Shown: positions 41,987 through 50,485 of the stretch, one piece after another
How the letters are laid out: every line of letters starts with the position of its first letter
How positions within the stretch are numbered: position 1 is the stretch's first letter
Assembly (NCBI RefSeq): GCF_000426185.1
Contig: NZ_AUEW01000001.1
Coordinates: 868,001-932,000, forward strand
Length of the DNA stretch: 64,000 nt
Reading direction: 5' to 3'
Origin: Cellulomonas sp. URHD0024
Lineage (GTDB): Bacteria; Actinomycetota; Actinomycetes; Actinomycetales; Cellulomonadaceae
Notes under the pieces: generated by a model
What the model saw: only the letters and a program-made list of their open reading frames with translations
Database searches by the model: none
Told to the model about the DNA's origin: nothing
Program-made: the position numbers and the translations under genes

Positions 41987-43324
41987 GTGAACTCGATGCT
42001 GAAGCGTCGGCGGACGCTGCTGGTCGGCGCCCTCGGACTGAGCGCAACATTGGCGCTCGCGGCGTGCAGCGGGTCGGACTCGGGCTCGTCCGGCAAGTCG
42101 TCCGACGGCGGGTCGGGGAAGTCGGCGTCCAAGCTGTCGTTCCTCGCCATCAACGAGAACGAGACCATCCCGACCACCCTGACCACGCTGAGCAAGGACG
42201 AGTGCAAGGCGCAGGACGCGGCCCAACCGCTTGAGATCACCAAGCAGGCGCAGTCCACACTCGACCAGCAGCTCCAGCTCCTCGCGGGGCAGGATGCGCT
42301 GCCGCAGCTCTTCATCAGCGCGAACGCCCCGTCGCTGAACGCTCAGCTCGCGGAGCAGGGCACGCTGCAGGACGCCGGCGAGGCACTCAAGACGCTCGGC
42401 ATCTCAGACAGCGTCCTGCCTGCGGCGACGTCAGTCATCGAGAACCTCTACGACGGGAAGCAGCTGGTGCTGCCCACCGAGCTGAACATCGAGGGGATCT
42501 GGTACAACAAGAAGATCTTGGCCGACAACGGCATCGAGGTCCCCGCGACCTGGACCGAGCTCACCGATGCGTTCGCCAAGCTCAAGGCCGCAGGCATCCA
42601 GCCGATCTCCCAGGCCGGCAAGGGTGGGGACGGGTGGGGCGTGACCCGCTGGGTGGGCAACTACATCGCCCGGGACCTCGGTGCGACCGCGCTGCAGGAC
42701 GTGCGCGACGGCAAGGCCAAGCTCACCGACTCCGAGTACGTCAAGGCGGCCGACGCGATCGCGGACCTCGGCAAGCAGGGCTACTTCGGCCAGTCGCCCA
42801 CGTCGATCGACTACACGACGGCGCTGAACACGTTCCTGACCGGGGATGCGGCGTTCATCTACATGGGCTCGTGGGCGGTCTCCAACTTCTCGGACGAGAC
42901 GCAGAACAAGGTCGGTGCCGACAACATCGGCTTCATGCACTTCCCCGCCGTCGACGGGGGCAAGGGTTCCGCCGACCAGATGCCGGCGAACGTCGGCACC
43001 GCCGTGGCGATCTCCGCCAAGGGGTTCAAAGACACCGCGACGCAGGACTGGGTCAAGTGCATCGCGGCGAACTACGGCACGGTCGCCCTGCGCGACAGCG
43101 GCCAGGTCACCGGCTTCGAGGTGAGCGGCGACACCAACGTGGCACCGCTGAGCCAGCTGGTCCAGGACGAGATCGGTAAGACGAAGGAGAGCATCCTGTG
43201 GTTCGAGGCGTACTTCAGCCCGCAGGCGACCACAACCAGCCAGAACGACGGAGGCCTGCTGGGCTCCGGACAGCTGAGCGGTGAGGAATTCATGAAGCAG
43301 GTCCAGGCGAGCCTGGGTTCCTGA
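41987..43324 (+). CDS. CUT1 ABC transporter sugar-binding lipoprotein
   Basis: 445 residues from GTG 41987 with a perfect AAGGAGG site. Basic start KRRRT, hydrophobic core and lipobox LALAAC, then a Gly/Ser tether. The family 1 binding protein fold shows ELNIEGIWYNKKILADNGIE, PATWTELTDAFAKLKAAGI, PISQAGKGGDGWG and FLTGDAAFIYMGSWAV. It captures the oligosaccharide outside the membrane. Context suggests rhamnose-containing disaccharides or small rhamnosides, since a cytoplasmic rhamnosidase follows. Confidence 0.93.
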   Translation: MNSMLKRRRTLLVGALGLSATLALAACSGSDSGSSGKSSDGGSGKSASKLSFLAINENETIPTTLTTLSKDECKAQDAAQPLEITKQAQSTLDQQLQLLAGQDALPQLFISANAPSLNAQLAEQGTLQDAGEALKTLGISDSVLPAATSVIENLYDGKQLVLPTELNIEGIWYNKKILADNGIEVPATWTELTDAFAKLKAAGIQPISQAGKGGDGWGVTRWVGNYIARDLGATALQDVRDGKAKLTDSEYVKAADAIADLGKQGYFGQSPTSIDYTTALNTFLTGDAAFIYMGSWAVSNFSDETQNKVGADNIGFMHFPAVDGGKGSADQMPANVGTAVAISAKGFKDTATQDWVKCIAANYGTVALRDSGQVTGFEVSGDTNVAPLSQLVQDEIGKTKESILWFEAYFSPQATTTSQNDGGLLGSGQLSGEEFMKQVQASLGS

Positions 43325-43416
43325 TCCCCTGACAGGCGCGTGGTGGGCCGATAGGCATCCATCGGCCCACCACCGCACCCTTCGCTACCCCTCGACGATG
43401 AGAGACAGCTCCTGCC

Positions 43417-44301
43417 ATGAACCGTGTCCTGGGCGACAAGCGCGCCATCCTGCTGCTGCTCGGCCCAGCCCTGCTCGTGTACTCGGTCGTCATGCTGATG
43501 CCGATGCTGTGGTCCCTGGGGTACACGCTCTTCAGCGGCAGCGTCGTCACCGGGTTCACCTGGGTAGGCCTGGACAACTTTCAGAAGCTGTTCACCGACC
43601 CGGCCGCACGTGAGGCGCTCCTCTTCACCCTCAAGTACGCGGTGGTCATCACCATCGGCCAGGTCACCGTCGGCTATGGCCTCGCACTGCTCTATGTCTT
43701 CTTCCTGCGCAAGGCCTCGGCCACCATCCGCACGCTGGTGTTCTTCCCCGTGGTCCTGCCCACCGTCGCGGTCTCGCTGCTCTTCCAGAAGTTCTTCGAG
43801 TTCGCGCCTCAGACCGGGCCGGTCAACGCCCTCCTGGAGGCCGTCGGACTGCACGCGGTCGACTGGTTCGGCACCGCCGGCACCGCGTTCTGGGTGATCG
43901 CGTTGATGGACATCTGGCGCTCGATGGGCTTCTACGCCGTGCTGCTGTACGCCGGTCTTGTCGACGTGCCCGACGAGCTCCTCGAGTCCGCCCGCCTCGA
44001 CGGCGCGGCCGGCTGGCGCCTGGTCCGCAGCATCGTGCTGCCGCTGTCCCTTCCCGTGCTGGTCTCCTCCATCATCTTCAGCATCAACGGCACCCTCAAG
44101 GTCTTCGACTCGATCTACGCCCTGACCGGCGGAGGCCCAGGCAGCGGGACCACACCGCTGACCTTGTTGATGTACCGCACGTCGTTCTTCTACGGCGACT
44201 ACGGCTACGGCTCCACGATCGCCCTGGCGCTGACGATCCTGTGCCTGATCGTCACCCTCTTCATCTTCCGCGCGAACCGTCGCGACCTCACCCAGGACTG
44301 A
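43417..44301 (+). CDS. ABC sugar permease (MalF type)
   Basis: 294 residues, six membrane helices. N-terminal LLLLGPALLVYSVVMLMPML, and the EAA loop LLESARLDGAAGWRLVRSIVL that contacts the ATPase, followed by LPLSLPVLVSSII. Works with the next gene as the membrane pair of the importer. Separated from the binding-protein gene by 92 bases that contain no clear terminator. Confidence 0.92.
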   Translation: MNRVLGDKRAILLLLGPALLVYSVVMLMPMLWSLGYTLFSGSVVTGFTWVGLDNFQKLFTDPAAREALLFTLKYAVVITIGQVTVGYGLALLYVFFLRKASATIRTLVFFPVVLPTVAVSLLFQKFFEFAPQTGPVNALLEAVGLHAVDWFGTAGTAFWVIALMDIWRSMGFYAVLLYAGLVDVPDELLESARLDGAAGWRLVRSIVLPLSLPVLVSSIIFSINGTLKVFDSIYALTGGGPGSGTTPLTLLMYRTSFFYGDYGYGSTIALALTILCLIVTLFIFRANRRDLTQD

Positions 44302-44304
44302 GCC

Positions 44305-45192
44305 ATGACCACCCTGACGCGCACCAACCCCGTGACCACGGCCAACCCGACCCGCCCCGGGCGGGCACGCAAGCGCCTCCGCCGCATCCCTCTCTATGCC
44401 GGCGTGACCGTCCTGCTGGTCGTGATGGTCTACCCGCTCCTGTGGCTCCTGCTGGGATCCTTCAAGACGCAGGACGAGTTCCTGAACAACCCCACCTGGT
44501 CGCTGCCGGACAGCTTCGCCAACTTCAGCAACTACGCCGAGGCCTGGTCGAGCATCGCGCTCTACCTGCGCAACTCGATCCTGGCCGTGTTCCCGGCGCT
44601 CGCCCTGGTCATCGTGCTGGGAACGGCCGCCGGGTACGCGCTGGAGGTCATGGTCTTCCGCGGCCGTGGCGGAGTCCTGCTGCTCTTCCTGGCGGGCATC
44701 ATGATTCCCGGCCAGATGATCCTGCTGCCGCTGTTCACCGTGTACTTCAAGCTGCACCTGACCAGCACCTTGTGGCCGCTGATCATCACCTACACGGCGA
44801 TCGGCCTGCCCCTGACCGTGTTCATGATGGCCACCTACTTCCGGTCGATACCCCGCGAGGTCTTCGAGGCGTCCACCCTCGACGGGGCCTCCGCGATCCG
44901 CTCGTTCTGGTCGATCGGCTTCCCGATGATGCGCAACGCCGTCTTCACGATCGCTCTGGTCCAGTTCTTCTTCCTCTGGAACGACCTGCTGATCGCGCTG
45001 ACTTTCACCACCCAGGACTACCTGCGGACGGTCCAGGTCGGCCTGCTCAACTTCACCGGGCAGTTCGGCGCGGTCGACTACGGGCCGACCTTCGCGGCCA
45101 TCTGCATCAACATGTTCATCGTCCTGGTGCTGTACATCTTCCTGAACCAGCGAGTCATGCGCGGCCTGGCCGCCGGGGCGGTCAAGGGCTGA
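44305..45192 (+). CDS. ABC sugar permease (MalG type)
   Basis: 295 residues with six membrane helices; starts three bases after the MalF-type gene. After a basic cytoplasmic start come LYAGVTVLLVVMVYPLLWLL and SFKTQDEFLNNPTWSLP. The EAA loop is VFEASTLDGASAIRSFWSIG. The last helix LVLYIFLNQRVMRGLAAGA is typical of MalG proteins. No ATP-binding subunit is encoded in the island. Confidence 0.92.
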   Translation: MTTLTRTNPVTTANPTRPGRARKRLRRIPLYAGVTVLLVVMVYPLLWLLLGSFKTQDEFLNNPTWSLPDSFANFSNYAEAWSSIALYLRNSILAVFPALALVIVLGTAAGYALEVMVFRGRGGVLLLFLAGIMIPGQMILLPLFTVYFKLHLTSTLWPLIITYTAIGLPLTVFMMATYFRSIPREVFEASTLDGASAIRSFWSIGFPMMRNAVFTIALVQFFFLWNDLLIALTFTTQDYLRTVQVGLLNFTGQFGAVDYGPTFAAICINMFIVLVLYIFLNQRVMRGLAAGAVKG

Positions 45193-45195
45193 GGC

Positions 45196-47847
45196 GTGCT
45201 CACAGAACCACGACCGGTCGCGGCGCCGGACCGTTCCCGCACGTCGTCCGACGGCGACATCGCCCTGTCGGCCCCCCGGATCGAGCACCACGTGCACGCG
45301 CTCGGAATCGGCGAGGCGCGACCACGCATCTCGTGGACGATCGACCACGCGCCCACCGACTGGGGGACGTCGGACTACCAGCTTCGCGTCCGCGCCGACG
45401 GCCGTGCGGACGAGACCTCCGACTGGCTGGCCGGTGCCGGACAGTCGCTGGTCGCGTGGCCCTTCGGGGCGCTGCGGTCCCGTGAGCGCGTGCACATCGC
45501 CGTGCGCGTACGCGCCGCTGACGGAACGGTGTCGGCCTGGTCCCCCGCCACGGCCGCCGAGATCGGCCTCCTCGAGGCCACCGACTGGGTCGCCCGACCC
45601 ATCACGCCGCTCGAGCCACCCGAGGACTGCGAACTGCGACGCCCACCGCTCATGCGGCACGAGTTCGACCTGCGGGGACGCCCGGTCTCGGCGCGCTTGT
45701 ACCTGACTGCGCACGGGCTCGTTGAGCCGTACCTCAACGGCATCCGGGTGGGCGACGAGGACCTCGCACCCGGCTGGACCGTCTACCCTCACCGGCTGCG
45801 CTACTCCACCTACGACGTCACCGACCTGCTGCAGGCCGGCCCCAACGCGCTCGGCGCGTTCCTGGGTGACGGCTGGTACCGCGGACGCCTCGGGTTCGAC
45901 GGCGGGAACCGCGACATCTACGGCGACCGTCTGGCCCTGCTCGCGCAGCTGGAGGTCGAGCTCGCCGATGGGACACGTCAGGTCGTCGCCACTGGGCCGA
46001 GCTGGCGCGCCGGGCTCGGGCCCGTCCTCAGCTCTGGCCTGTACGAGGGCGAGCGCTACGACGCCCGCCTGCTGGAGCCGGGCTGGTCCTCGGCGGGCTT
46101 CGACGACGCAGACTGGTCGAGCGTCGAGGTCGTCCACCGTGACCCTGCAACACTCGTCGCGCCGGAGGGACCGCCGATCCGGTGCACCGAGGAGGTCGCA
46201 CCGGCCTCGATCTCCCCGACCGACCGTGGGACCACGCTCCTGGACTTCGGCCAGAACCTCGTCGGCCGACTGCGCATCCGCGTCGACGGGCCCGAGGGCA
46301 CCGTGGTCCGGCTGCGGCACGCCGAGGTGCTCCAGGACGGACACGTCTACGTGCGCCCGCTGCGCGGTGCACAGTCCGTCGACGAGTACGTGCTGGGGAC
46401 CGCCGGCGAGCAGGAGTGGGAGCCGCGGTTCACCATCCACGGGTTCCGCTACGTCGAGGTCGAGGGCTGGCCCGGCCGGCTGCGACCGGGAGACGTCGTC
46501 GCGCGGGTCCTGCACACCGACATGCGTCGCACGGGGGGCTTCAGTTCCTCCGACACCAGGCTGAACCGCCTGCACGCGAACGTCGTGTGGAGCATGCGGG
46601 GCAACTTCGTGGGGCTGCCGACCGACTGCCCGCAGCGGGACGAACGGCTCGGCTGGACGGGCGACATCCAGGTGTTCGGCCCGACCGGGACGTTCCTGTA
46701 CGACAGCGCCGGACTGCTCTCGTCCTGGCTACGGGACCTGGCACTGGAGCAGCTTCCCGACGGCACCGTCCCGTGGTTCGTCCCCGCGATCTACGGCAAC
46801 CCCATGTGGTCACCACCGCGGCCCGGAGCCGCCTGGGGGGACGCAGCGGTGATCGTCCCCTGGACCCTCTACGAGCGGTACGGGGACCTCGACGTGCTCG
46901 CCCGGCAGTACGACTCCGCACGTGCGTGGGTGGACTGCGTCGAACGGCTCGCCGGCCCGGAACGGCTCTGGAACACCGGGTTCCAGCTCGGCGACTGGCT
47001 CGACCCCGCCGCACCTCCGGACGACCCGGCGGACGCTCGGACCGACCGCTACCTGGTCGCCACGGCGTACTTCGCGCGATCGAGCTCGCTGCTCGCCCGC
47101 ATGGCCGAGGTCGTCGGTCGGCCCCAGGATGCCGACCGGTACGGAGCCTTGGCCACCGAGGTCCGCGAGGCATTCGTCCGCCGGTACGTCATGCCGGCCG
47201 GACGTCTGACAAGCGACGCCCCGACCGCCTACGCGCTCGCGCTCGCGTTCGATCTGCTTCCACCCGACCTGCGAGACGCCGCCGGCGAGCGCCTCGCCAC
47301 CCTCATCCAGGACGGCGGCGACGTGGTCGGCACCGGATTCGTCGGGACACCGGTCGTCCTCGACGCCCTGTCCAGCACCGGGCACCTCGATCGCGCATAC
47401 GCGCTGCTCATGCAGACAGCCTGCCCCTCCTGGCTCTACATGGTCGGCCAGGGCGCCACGACGATGTGGGAACGCTGGGACTCGATCCTTCCGGACGGGA
47501 CCGTGAACCCCGGAGACATGACCTCGTTCAACCACTACGCGCTCGGCTCGGTCGCGGACTGGTTGCACGGCACCGTCGCCGGCCTGCGGCAGTCCTCTCC
47601 GGCGGGCGACGTCTTCGACATCGCGCCGCGCCCGGGTGGCGGACTGTCCTGGGCGCAGGCCTGGCTGCAGACGGCGTTCGGTCGTGCGGAAGTCACCTGG
47701 AAGGTCGACGGCGGAACGGTGGCTATCACCGCGACCGTTCCGATCGGCGCTCGCGCACGAGTCGACCTCGGTTCGGCAGGCATCGTCGACCTGACCGCCG
47801 GACACCACGAGCTCTCGACAGCACTCGACCATGTGACTGCCACCTGA
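45196..47847 (+). CDS. GH78 alpha-L-rhamnosidase, cytoplasmic
   Basis: 883 residues from GTG 45196, three bases after the permease. Domain order follows GH78: an N-terminal Ig-like domain (HVHALGIGEARPRISW), beta domains (RPVSARLYLTAHGLVEPYLN, LGDGWYRGRLGF), the (alpha/alpha)6 core with GNFVGLPTDCPQRDERLGWT and LPDGTVPWFVPAIYG, and a C-terminal beta domain. The acidic residues of RDERLGW and the later Glu in MWERWDS are the usual catalytic/binding positions. No signal peptide, so it hydrolyses rhamnosides after import and releases L-rhamnose for the pathway. Confidence 0.93.
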   Translation: MLTEPRPVAAPDRSRTSSDGDIALSAPRIEHHVHALGIGEARPRISWTIDHAPTDWGTSDYQLRVRADGRADETSDWLAGAGQSLVAWPFGALRSRERVHIAVRVRAADGTVSAWSPATAAEIGLLEATDWVARPITPLEPPEDCELRRPPLMRHEFDLRGRPVSARLYLTAHGLVEPYLNGIRVGDEDLAPGWTVYPHRLRYSTYDVTDLLQAGPNALGAFLGDGWYRGRLGFDGGNRDIYGDRLALLAQLEVELADGTRQVVATGPSWRAGLGPVLSSGLYEGERYDARLLEPGWSSAGFDDADWSSVEVVHRDPATLVAPEGPPIRCTEEVAPASISPTDRGTTLLDFGQNLVGRLRIRVDGPEGTVVRLRHAEVLQDGHVYVRPLRGAQSVDEYVLGTAGEQEWEPRFTIHGFRYVEVEGWPGRLRPGDVVARVLHTDMRRTGGFSSSDTRLNRLHANVVWSMRGNFVGLPTDCPQRDERLGWTGDIQVFGPTGTFLYDSAGLLSSWLRDLALEQLPDGTVPWFVPAIYGNPMWSPPRPGAAWGDAAVIVPWTLYERYGDLDVLARQYDSARAWVDCVERLAGPERLWNTGFQLGDWLDPAAPPDDPADARTDRYLVATAYFARSSSLLARMAEVVGRPQDADRYGALATEVREAFVRRYVMPAGRLTSDAPTAYALALAFDLLPPDLRDAAGERLATLIQDGGDVVGTGFVGTPVVLDALSSTGHLDRAYALLMQTACPSWLYMVGQGATTMWERWDSILPDGTVNPGDMTSFNHYALGSVADWLHGTVAGLRQSSPAGDVFDIAPRPGGGLSWAQAWLQTAFGRAEVTWKVDGGTVAITATVPIGARARVDLGSAGIVDLTAGHHELSTALDHVTAT

Positions 47848-47964
47848 CCACCAACAGGTCCACTCTTCCGCGTCAGCCGCGTCGGTGGAGCGTTTCATCC
47901 TGTCTTCGCGCTGGATGCGCCTCCGGCGACGCTCCGAGTCGGTACACGTCATCAGCGGCCCCGC

Positions 47965-48019
47965 TTGCGGCAACTGACGCGATCTGGGTAGTTTCGGACG
48001 CGCGATTTGAAACGCTTCA
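47965..48019 (+). promoter_or_regulatory. Promoter and LacI operator before the GH3 gene
   Basis: TTGCGG (47965-47970), 18-base spacer, TAGTTT (47989-47994), then tgaaacgcttca at 48008-48019, the same word as before the ABC operon. A weaker copy, tggagcgtttca, lies at 47886-47897. The 275 bases between GH78 and GH3 hold no gene. Confidence 0.7.
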
Positions 48020-48122
48020 TCGACTCGTGAAGCGCGGACGTAGTCCTCCGCCGTGACCGCGCGACCGCGGCTGCGCAGCTGATCGAGAATTCCCCGTGTC
48101 CGTCTCTCAATGAGGAGAACCG

Positions 48123-50390
48123 ATGCACGTCTCGCTATCCCCCTTCCGTCTCTCCGGTTCGCGCCGGCCGGTTGCCTTCGCAGCCGTGGCCGCCGTCCTC
48201 GTGACGTTCGGCCTCGGCATACCGCTGGCCCGGTCCGCCGAGGCGGCCGGCCCTCGCCAGGCGTGCCCCTGGATGGACACGAGCAAGACAGCCGACCAGA
48301 GGGCGAACCTCCTGCTGAAGGCCAGCACGCTCGACCAGGAGCTGCGCTGGCTGGACGAGCAGGCGGCGAACAACCCGACCCGGACGACGTTCCCCGGTGG
48401 CTTCTTCGGCGGCGGGGCGACGTATCCCGTGCAGGTGGACTGCACTCCCAAGGTCGTCTACACCGACGGCCCCGACTACGTGCGCGGCACGGCCGGTGTC
48501 ACGATCTTCCCCGACCAGATCGGGCTCGCCGCCACGTTCGACGAGCAGCTGGCCTACGACAAGGGTGTCGCCCAGGCGGACGAGGCATTCCGGTCCGGGA
48601 AGAACGTCATCCTCGGCCCGGGCGTCTCGGCGAGCCGCACCGCGTTGTCAGGAAGGACACCGGAGTACCTCGGCGAGGACTCGCTGCTGTCCGGCAACAT
48701 GGCCGCCGCCACCGTCAACGGCATGCAGAAGGGCAACGCGAACCAGCCAGTCATGGCCGTCATCAAGCACTACATCGCCAACGAGCAGGAGCTCGACCGC
48801 CAGACCAGCTCGTCGAACCTGGACGGCCGGACTCTGCGCGAGACGTACAACCTGCCGTTCAAGATCCTCATCGACAAGTCGAACCCCGGCGGGGTCATGT
48901 GCTCGTACAACCAGGTCAACGGGGTGTACGGGTGCGAGAACCCCATCCTCAACAACGTCCTCAAGGGCGACACCGGCTTCCAGGGCTTCGTCACGTCCGA
49001 CTTCGGTGCTGTGCACAGCACCGCACCGTCACTGGCCGCCGGACTGGACCAGGAGCTGAACGCTCCGAAGTTCTACACGCCGGCGAACATCGGTGCGGCC
49101 ATCGACAACGGCTCCGTCACCAGGGCACAGATCGACGAGGCCGCGTTCCGGGTCGTGCGCGCCTACATCGCCCACGGGCTGTTCGACCACCCGCTGCCCG
49201 CCGTCCCCTCGACGAGCTCCTCGACGGACGCTCACAAGGCGTTGGCGGCGCAGATCGCCTCGGAGAGCTCCGTGCTGCTCAAGAACGACAAGAACGTGCT
49301 CCCGCTGACCGCGTCGACCAAGAGGATCGCGATCATCGGCCCGACCGCCTCGAACACCCCGACCAACGGAGTCAGCGCAGGGACGGTGTGCCAGCAGGCG
49401 GCCGGCCCGTTCGGTGGAGGCGGCAACGCCTGCCCAACCCCGGTCGCACCGCTCGACGCCATCACCGCTCGCGCCGCACAAGCCGGAGCATCCGTCACGT
49501 TCGACAACGGCGCCGACGCCACCAGCGCGGCAGCGACCGCCGCAGCGGCAGACGTCGCGATCGTCTTCGGCTACTCCAAGCAGGGTGAGTTCGCCGACCG
49601 CACGACGCTGGACCTGGACAACAACGGCGACACGCTCATCGCCGCGGTCGCCGCCGCCAATCCCAGGACCGTCGCCATCCTCGAGACGGGCACAGCAACC
49701 CCGATGCCCTGGCTCGCCGACGTCAAGAGCGTGGTGGAGGCCTGGTACCCGGGCGAGCAGCAGGGCACGGCGATCGCTCGCCTGCTCTACGGCGACGACA
49801 ACTTCGTCGGTCGGCTGCCCATGACGTTCCCCAAGTCGCTCGCCGACACCCCGACGAACAGCCCGCAGCAGTACCCGGGCACGTTCGCCAACGGGAGCAC
49901 GACCCGACCCACCGGCAGCACCGAGATCCGCCAGGTCAACTTCAGCGAAGGTCTCCTTGTCGGCTACAAGTGGTACGCCGCGAAGAACATCGCACCCCTG
50001 TTCCCGTTCGGGCACGGCCTGTCCTACACGGGGTTCGCGTACAACAACCTCAAGGTGACGGCGAAGACCAACGGCAAGAAGCCGGTCGACGTCAGATTCC
50101 TCGTGACCAACACCGGCCCCAAGCCAGGGACGGAGACGGCGCAGGTCTACCTGACCCTTCCGTCGACGACCGGTGAGCCGAAGCGCCTCGTCGGGTACGC
50201 CAAGGTCTCGCCGAAGGTGGGACGCGGCGACAAGGTCACCCTCACGATCGACCCGCAGTCGCCCGACCTGCCCCTGTCGTACTACGACACGGCCAGCCAC
50301 GCCTGGACGATCGCGCCCGGCACCTACACGGTCGAGGTCGGCCCGTCGGCGGCGACCGCGACTCTGACCGGCACCTTCTCGGTCGGGTAG
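48123..50390 (+). CDS. Secreted GH3 glycoside hydrolase (beta-glucosidase-like)
   Basis: 755 residues from ATG 48123 (AGGAGAA upstream). Signal peptide to about residue 42 (VAFAAVAAVLVTFGLGIPL then RSAEAAG). The GH3 N-terminal barrel has IFPDQIGLAATFDEQLAYD, MAVIKHYIANEQELDR and the nucleophile in GFVTSDFGAVHS. The C-terminal sandwich has ESSVLLKNDKNVLPL, VAIVFGYSKQGEFADR and AWYPGEQQGTAIARLLYG, and a fibronectin-III-like domain closes it (VRFLVTNTGPKPGTETAQVYL). It probably removes beta-linked glucose (for example from rutinosides or saponins) outside the cell, complementing the cytoplasmic rhamnosidase. Substrate is an inference. Confidence 0.9.
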   Translation: MHVSLSPFRLSGSRRPVAFAAVAAVLVTFGLGIPLARSAEAAGPRQACPWMDTSKTADQRANLLLKASTLDQELRWLDEQAANNPTRTTFPGGFFGGGATYPVQVDCTPKVVYTDGPDYVRGTAGVTIFPDQIGLAATFDEQLAYDKGVAQADEAFRSGKNVILGPGVSASRTALSGRTPEYLGEDSLLSGNMAAATVNGMQKGNANQPVMAVIKHYIANEQELDRQTSSSNLDGRTLRETYNLPFKILIDKSNPGGVMCSYNQVNGVYGCENPILNNVLKGDTGFQGFVTSDFGAVHSTAPSLAAGLDQELNAPKFYTPANIGAAIDNGSVTRAQIDEAAFRVVRAYIAHGLFDHPLPAVPSTSSSTDAHKALAAQIASESSVLLKNDKNVLPLTASTKRIAIIGPTASNTPTNGVSAGTVCQQAAGPFGGGGNACPTPVAPLDAITARAAQAGASVTFDNGADATSAAATAAAADVAIVFGYSKQGEFADRTTLDLDNNGDTLIAAVAAANPRTVAILETGTATPMPWLADVKSVVEAWYPGEQQGTAIARLLYGDDNFVGRLPMTFPKSLADTPTNSPQQYPGTFANGSTTRPTGSTEIRQVNFSEGLLVGYKWYAAKNIAPLFPFGHGLSYTGFAYNNLKVTAKTNGKKPVDVRFLVTNTGPKPGTETAQVYLTLPSTTGEPKRLVGYAKVSPKVGRGDKVTLTIDPQSPDLPLSYYDTASHAWTIAPGTYTVEVGPSAATATLTGTFSVG

Positions 50391-50402
50391 TTCTCCGAAG
50401 CC

Positions 50403-50439
50403 CTGACGCCCGCCCCCGACGACCGGGGGTGGGCGTCAG
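50403..50439 (+). terminator. Terminator after the GH3 gene
   Basis: A 16-bp stem, ctgacgcccgcccccg / cgggggtgggcgtcag with one G-U pair and an acgac loop, 12 bases after the GH3 stop. No T-run follows, as is common in high-GC genomes. Confidence 0.8.
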
Positions 50440-50485
50440 GCCGGCTCCTCCTCACCCAGGCGTAGCCCGAGAAAGGCGGTGGATC

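Noticed and set aside
43072-46575. Over 1100-codon open frame antisense to the ABC permeases and GH78 gene
   Set aside because: Shadow frame of real genes; composition is Gln/Arg/Asp/His-rich as expected from the complement of GC-rich codons.
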